From: Kaistella antarctica
GTDB lineage: Bacteria > Bacteroidota > Bacteroidia > Flavobacteriales > Weeksellaceae
Assembly: GCF_900109615.1 (NCBI RefSeq)
Contig: NZ_FOIX01000003.1
Span: 248,001-312,000 of the forward strand
Direction of reading: 5' to 3'
Length of the DNA stretch: 64,000 nucleotides
Shown: one piece after another, positions 60,994 to 64,000 of the stretch
How positions within the stretch are numbered: position 1 is the stretch's first letter
Layout: the number at the start of each line of letters is the position of its first letter
Notes under the pieces: generated by a model
Database searches by the model: none
Seen by the model: only the letters and a program-made list of their open reading frames with translations
What the model was told of the DNA's origin: nothing
Position numbers and translations under genes: made by a program

Positions 60994-61935
60994 ATGAAAA
61001 AGTTAATCCTTTCTTTTTTCCTGGCCGGATCGATCCTCGGGAATGCTCAAATTTTTGATCTTTTAAAAGATAAAGTAAAAGACAAAGCCGCTAATTTAGT
61101 CGGTGAAAAAGTAATCGGTGCGATTACCACAGAAGCGATCACCACAAATTTTAAAGATTGTAATAAAATCGATGTTAAAAAGACCGACTTCGGTAAAAAT
61201 GAAAAATACACTAATCTTTGTAATGTTAATTTTTCCGCAGCCGAAGGCTATGTTTTGAAACCTGGCTTTTACACCATCGAACTTAAAAGTTTCTGTATGC
61301 ATGCGGGAACCTACGCACCCAGCAAAGGCGATGGCTATTTGTATGCACCTTTGAAGGGGCCGCGGAAAGAGCTCATTAATTCCTTAGTAAAGAACTGGTA
61401 TCAAAATCAGGATATTCCGCAAGAAAAAGTGCAGGCTTTGGTTTGGGGAGTCATTGCAAAATCAAGTTTCAAAAATATGAGTCCAGATTTGCAATTGGTT
61501 GCGACCCGACTTTTGAGCAAAGGGGATTTGCTGAAACTATCAAAAATGGGATTAGATTTTATACCCGCAAGTGTAATGTCTAAAGCAAAAAGCAATCTGC
61601 CTCAACCGATTCAGGTGATTTTAGAGGCTGAAAATAAAATAAGAAACTTCTTCAGCTCTTCTTCGTCGAGTTATTCGGAATTAGAAAGATTGGCTTTGCT
61701 TACAGGCGTCAATCCGATAACATCAGAAGTTGATCGTGGAAGTTGGGGACTTCATCCAAATGGTTACTGGACTTCTTACCAACCAAATGGATACCGCCAA
61801 ATGACCGTAAGAATATATGTTCCAGCGACACTAAGTTCGGTTAATTATATTCCTTCAGATGATGTTGGCGTTCCCGCAAATACGGGTAGTCAACGGTTGA
61901 TGGTTTCAGATGTTCTAAACTGTAATGCCAGATAA
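60994..61935 (+). CDS. Secreted protein of unknown function with possible Cys-Gln pair
   Basis: A signal peptide (MKKLILSFFLAGSILGNAQ) starts the 313-residue protein. The ATG at 60994 is preferred to the TTG 6 bp upstream. A domain of about 70-150 has FCMHAGTYAP (Cys101) and KVQALVWGVI (Gln147), an arrangement reminiscent of thioester-forming surface domains, followed by a Ser-run linker (SSSSSSYSE) and a beta-rich C-terminal part. No sorting domain is present. The function is unknown and the thioester idea is speculative. Confidence 0.6.
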   Translation: MKKLILSFFLAGSILGNAQIFDLLKDKVKDKAANLVGEKVIGAITTEAITTNFKDCNKIDVKKTDFGKNEKYTNLCNVNFSAAEGYVLKPGFYTIELKSFCMHAGTYAPSKGDGYLYAPLKGPRKELINSLVKNWYQNQDIPQEKVQALVWGVIAKSSFKNMSPDLQLVATRLLSKGDLLKLSKMGLDFIPASVMSKAKSNLPQPIQVILEAENKIRNFFSSSSSSYSELERLALLTGVNPITSEVDRGSWGLHPNGYWTSYQPNGYRQMTVRIYVPATLSSVNYIPSDDVGVPANTGSQRLMVSDVLNCNAR

Positions 61936-61951
61936 TAATTGATTGATATAG

Positions 61952-61985
61952 AAAATGCCGCTTTTAAAAATAGCGGCATTTTTTG
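61952..61985 (+). terminator. Terminator of the secreted-protein gene
   Basis: AAAATGCCGCT and AGCGGCATTTTTT arms with a T-tract, located between the plus-strand gene and the end of the M1 peptidase gene. Confidence 0.88.
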
Positions 61986-62017
61986 TATTATTAAAGTTTT
62001 TAAATCGACAGTAAAAT

Positions 62018-63631
62018 TTATTTTTCTTCAGAATAATATATATAATAATTGACATCAAACTGAACAGGATTCGCTGATTTCAATTTTATTGTCTGCCATT
62101 TTTCCGTTGGGTTGATTTCTTGATTTCCATTAATTCTGATTGGTAATTTTAAATTCTTCACGCCCGCATCATATCTGAATTTAAAGAGGTTTCCAGTTTG
62201 TGAATATTCTAAAGTTGGGATTTGAGTCGTTCTTAAATATTGATCAAAAACAGACGAGAAATCAATGCTTGATTTTTTGGAAATATAATCTTCAATCTCT
62301 TTTGTCGTCACCAACTTGTGGTAGAAATCTTTATTTAAACCTCGCAATATTTGTCTGAACTTTTCATCATTATTAATGATCTGGCGAATGGTGTGCAGCA
62401 TATTGGCGCCTTTATAATACATGTCGCCACCTCCAGATTTTCCGACTCCATACTTGCCAATTATCGGTTCGTCGTTGTTGATGTTTTTCCGAATTCCAGT
62501 TACATATTTCTCTGCGGAATTTTTATCCATATACTTTTCGACGAACAAAGTTTCTGAGTAACTGGTGAAGCTCTCATGAAGCCACATATCTGCTTTATCC
62601 TTTGCGGTAATGTTGTTGGCAAACCATTCGTGACCCGTTTCATGAATGATAATAAAATCCCAGTTCAAGCCAACCCCGCTGCCAGAAACATCATTCCCTA
62701 AATAACCATTTTCATAATTGTTTCCATACGCAACGGAACTTTGATGCTCCATGCCGAGGTAAGGGCTTTCGACTAATTTGTAAGAATCTTCGTAAAAAGG
62801 ATAAGGCCCGAACCAATATTCAAAGGCTTTCATCATCGGTTTTACTTGTTGAAATTGTTTTTTTGCTTTTTCGAGATTATAATCTAGAACCCAATAGTCT
62901 AAGTCGAGCGTTCCTTTTTCGCCGTCATAAGTATCTTTAAAATTGACGTATTTACCGACATTAGGAACAATAGAGTAGGCGTTAATGGGATTCTTAACTT
63001 CCCAAGTGAAGGTGTTTTTATCTTTTTCGGAGGTCTGAGAAATCAACCTTCCGTTGGCGACCCCAACCAAATCCTTAGGCGTAATGATTTTCATAGTCAT
63101 TCCCTGATCAGGTTCATCACTCCAGATATCTTTTATCGGCAACCAAACCGAGGCGCCAATTCCTTCTTGTGCAACCGACATCCAGGGGTTTCCTTGGTTA
63201 TCTTTCTGAAAAACCCAGCCACCGTCCCACGGAGCTTTTTTAGCAACGATTGGATTTCCAAAAAACTGGATGGTAAAAGAATGTGTTTCGCCTCTCTTAT
63301 ATTCTTTTTTTGTTTCAATGAAGATAAAGTCGCCTTCCCTTTTTGAAGAACATAATTTTTCGTCAGAATCAATGACTTTATAATTCATCGGTTGCTGTAA
63401 ATCGATTTGAAATACAGGATTGGTCACATCTTTAATGATTTCGAAGGTAATTTTATTTGTCCCCGAAACTGCTTTAGTTTCAAACTTCGGCTCTACCGTA
63501 ATTTCATATTTTTTGACATCCCAGAAATTTCTAAATTCAGTATTAGAACCTTTTAAGGTATCTTGTTTGGTAAATTGCTGAGCCGATAAAACTCCAGAAA
63601 TAAATAAGAGGAAAGCAGATATATTTTTCAT
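62018..63631 (-). CDS. M1-family aminopeptidase, secreted
   Basis: A signal peptide (MKNISAFLLFISGVLSAQ) opens the protein when started at the ATG 63631; the frame runs 26 codons further upstream, but that extension precedes the promoter box. The exopeptidase motif is GMEHQ, and the zinc site is HETGHEWFANNITAKDKADMWLHESF (His near 329 and 333, Glu in LHESF). The 537-residue length is near the short bacterial M1 forms, which lack the long C-terminal helical domain. It is an extracytoplasmic zinc aminopeptidase. Confidence 0.92.
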   Translation of the reverse strand: MKNISAFLLFISGVLSAQQFTKQDTLKGSNTEFRNFWDVKKYEITVEPKFETKAVSGTNKITFEIIKDVTNPVFQIDLQQPMNYKVIDSDEKLCSSKREGDFIFIETKKEYKRGETHSFTIQFFGNPIVAKKAPWDGGWVFQKDNQGNPWMSVAQEGIGASVWLPIKDIWSDEPDQGMTMKIITPKDLVGVANGRLISQTSEKDKNTFTWEVKNPINAYSIVPNVGKYVNFKDTYDGEKGTLDLDYWVLDYNLEKAKKQFQQVKPMMKAFEYWFGPYPFYEDSYKLVESPYLGMEHQSSVAYGNNYENGYLGNDVSGSGVGLNWDFIIIHETGHEWFANNITAKDKADMWLHESFTSYSETLFVEKYMDKNSAEKYVTGIRKNINNDEPIIGKYGVGKSGGGDMYYKGANMLHTIRQIINNDEKFRQILRGLNKDFYHKLVTTKEIEDYISKKSSIDFSSVFDQYLRTTQIPTLEYSQTGNLFKFRYDAGVKNLKLPIRINGNQEINPTEKWQTIKLKSANPVQFDVNYYIYYSEEK

Positions 63632-63651
63632 TTTAATCGATATAAGTAAAG

Positions 63652-63659
63652 CAAATGTA
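63652..63659 (-). promoter_or_regulatory. -7 box of the M1 peptidase gene
   Basis: On the minus strand TACATTTG (63659-63652) matches TAnnTTTG, 20 nt before ATG 63631, which supports that start. Confidence 0.65.
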
Positions 63660-63725
63660 ATTATTATTTTATGTCCTTCCTTTTCGATTTTAGTAGTTGG
63701 CTCCGTCAATGTTAGTAAATTTCAG

Positions 63726-63733
63726 TATTTTTG
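63726..63733 (+). promoter_or_regulatory. -7 box of the right-edge lipoprotein gene
   Basis: TATTTTTG matches TAnnTTTG, 14 nt before the ATG at 63748. Confidence 0.6.
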
Positions 63734-63747
63734 GAAAAATTTACGTA

Positions 63748-64000
63748 ATGAAACTTAGAATTATTTCACTCCTTTTTGCACTTCTCTTTCTTGCGTCTTG
63801 TAATAAGGACAAGGAGATTCTCAATACCTTGAATGACTATAACCTATCAATGGAAAGCAAAGGATATCACTTCGGTGACGCTTTAGAACTTCCGAAAGAA
63901 GTGACTGAAAATGCGGAGAGCATTTCCATTAGTTTCGGCGATAAAGAAACTTCGAATTTAATAGTAGATCCAGCATTTTTCACTTTAGGTGATAATCCGG
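63748..64000 (+). CDS. Lipoprotein, truncated by the window end
   Basis: The frame begins MKLRIISLLFALLFLASCNKD, a clear lipoprotein signal with lipobox LASC. The following 60 residues (NTLNDYNLSMESKGYHFGD...ISISFGDKETSNLI) are soluble and do not identify a family. The 3' end lies outside the window. It is divergent from the M1 peptidase gene with its own promoter. Confidence 0.75.
   Translation, partial: MKLRIISLLFALLFLASCNKDKEILNTLNDYNLSMESKGYHFGDALELPKEVTENAESISISFGDKETSNLIVDPAFFTLGDNP

Overview
The window looks like a chromosomal segment of a low-GC Bacteroidota, most likely a flavobacterium of the Chryseobacterium/Kaistella type (Weeksellaceae). This rests on three things: secreted proteins with type IX secretion (T9SS) C-terminal sorting tails, a flavobacterial CrtY lycopene cyclase, and many promoters with the Bacteroidota -7 box TAnnTTTG and little Shine-Dalgarno signal. 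No rRNA, tRNA, CRISPR array or intact insertion sequence was recognised. The genus is inferred from protein style, not from a search.

Region 1 (1-5.5 kb): the 3' part of mnmE, which carries an in-frame insertion of a dispersed ATGATNGATC-rich repeat; crtY; a gene-free stretch with three tandem copies of a 136-144 bp repeat; a small HTH gene broken by an in-frame TGA; a DUF6266-type gene preceded by four 10-bp-spaced direct repeats; and an RlpA-like lipoprotein.

Region 2 (5.5-16.2 kb): a compact four-gene minus-strand defence cassette, transcribed as PLD-nuclease/SNF2 helicase, Eco57I-type DNA methyltransferase, McrB-type AAA+ GTPase with an EVE/PUA-like insert, and McrC-type nuclease. The junctions are 2-3 bp. 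Upstream lie a (CT)14 microsatellite and a perfect 9-bp dyad, then an SRAP (YedK/HMCES) DNA-crosslink protein with a partner of unknown function.

Region 3 (17.8-18.8 kb): about a dozen REP-like hairpins with a constant loop (GAGCCTGTCG) and covarying stems, arranged around a small GIY-YIG nuclease gene. This resembles a nuclease-associated repeat family and is one of the two most interesting loci.

Region 4 (18.8-38.9 kb): mostly housekeeping and cell-surface genes. These are an M49 peptidase, a vWA protein, a BCCT transporter, a cold-shock protein, T9SS cargo (including a secreted endonuclease I), a stand-alone MnmA C-terminal module, a Usp/GNAT/amino-acid racemase operon, an AraC regulator, PepD, lipoproteins and RecR.

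Region 5 (39-42.5 kb): a tightly overlapping four-gene polysaccharide cluster (GT2, hexapeptide acyltransferase, NDP-sugar epimerase, CgeB-like GT), with two probable TTG starts.

Region 6 (42.6-64 kb): SecG, a PAS histidine kinase with a lone receiver, UvrD/PcrA helicase, a secreted C1q-like/T9SS operon, a HipA-like kinase with DUF3037 partner, a 17 x 21-bp tandem repeat, RlmH, a YihY protein, NhaA, a RelA/SpoT enzyme, DacB, an orphan histidine kinase, an M1 aminopeptidase and a truncated lipoprotein gene at the right edge.

Four genes (recR, pepD, the HipA-like gene and the PAS kinase) have a -7 box only 4-5 nt before the ATG, which suggests leaderless transcripts.
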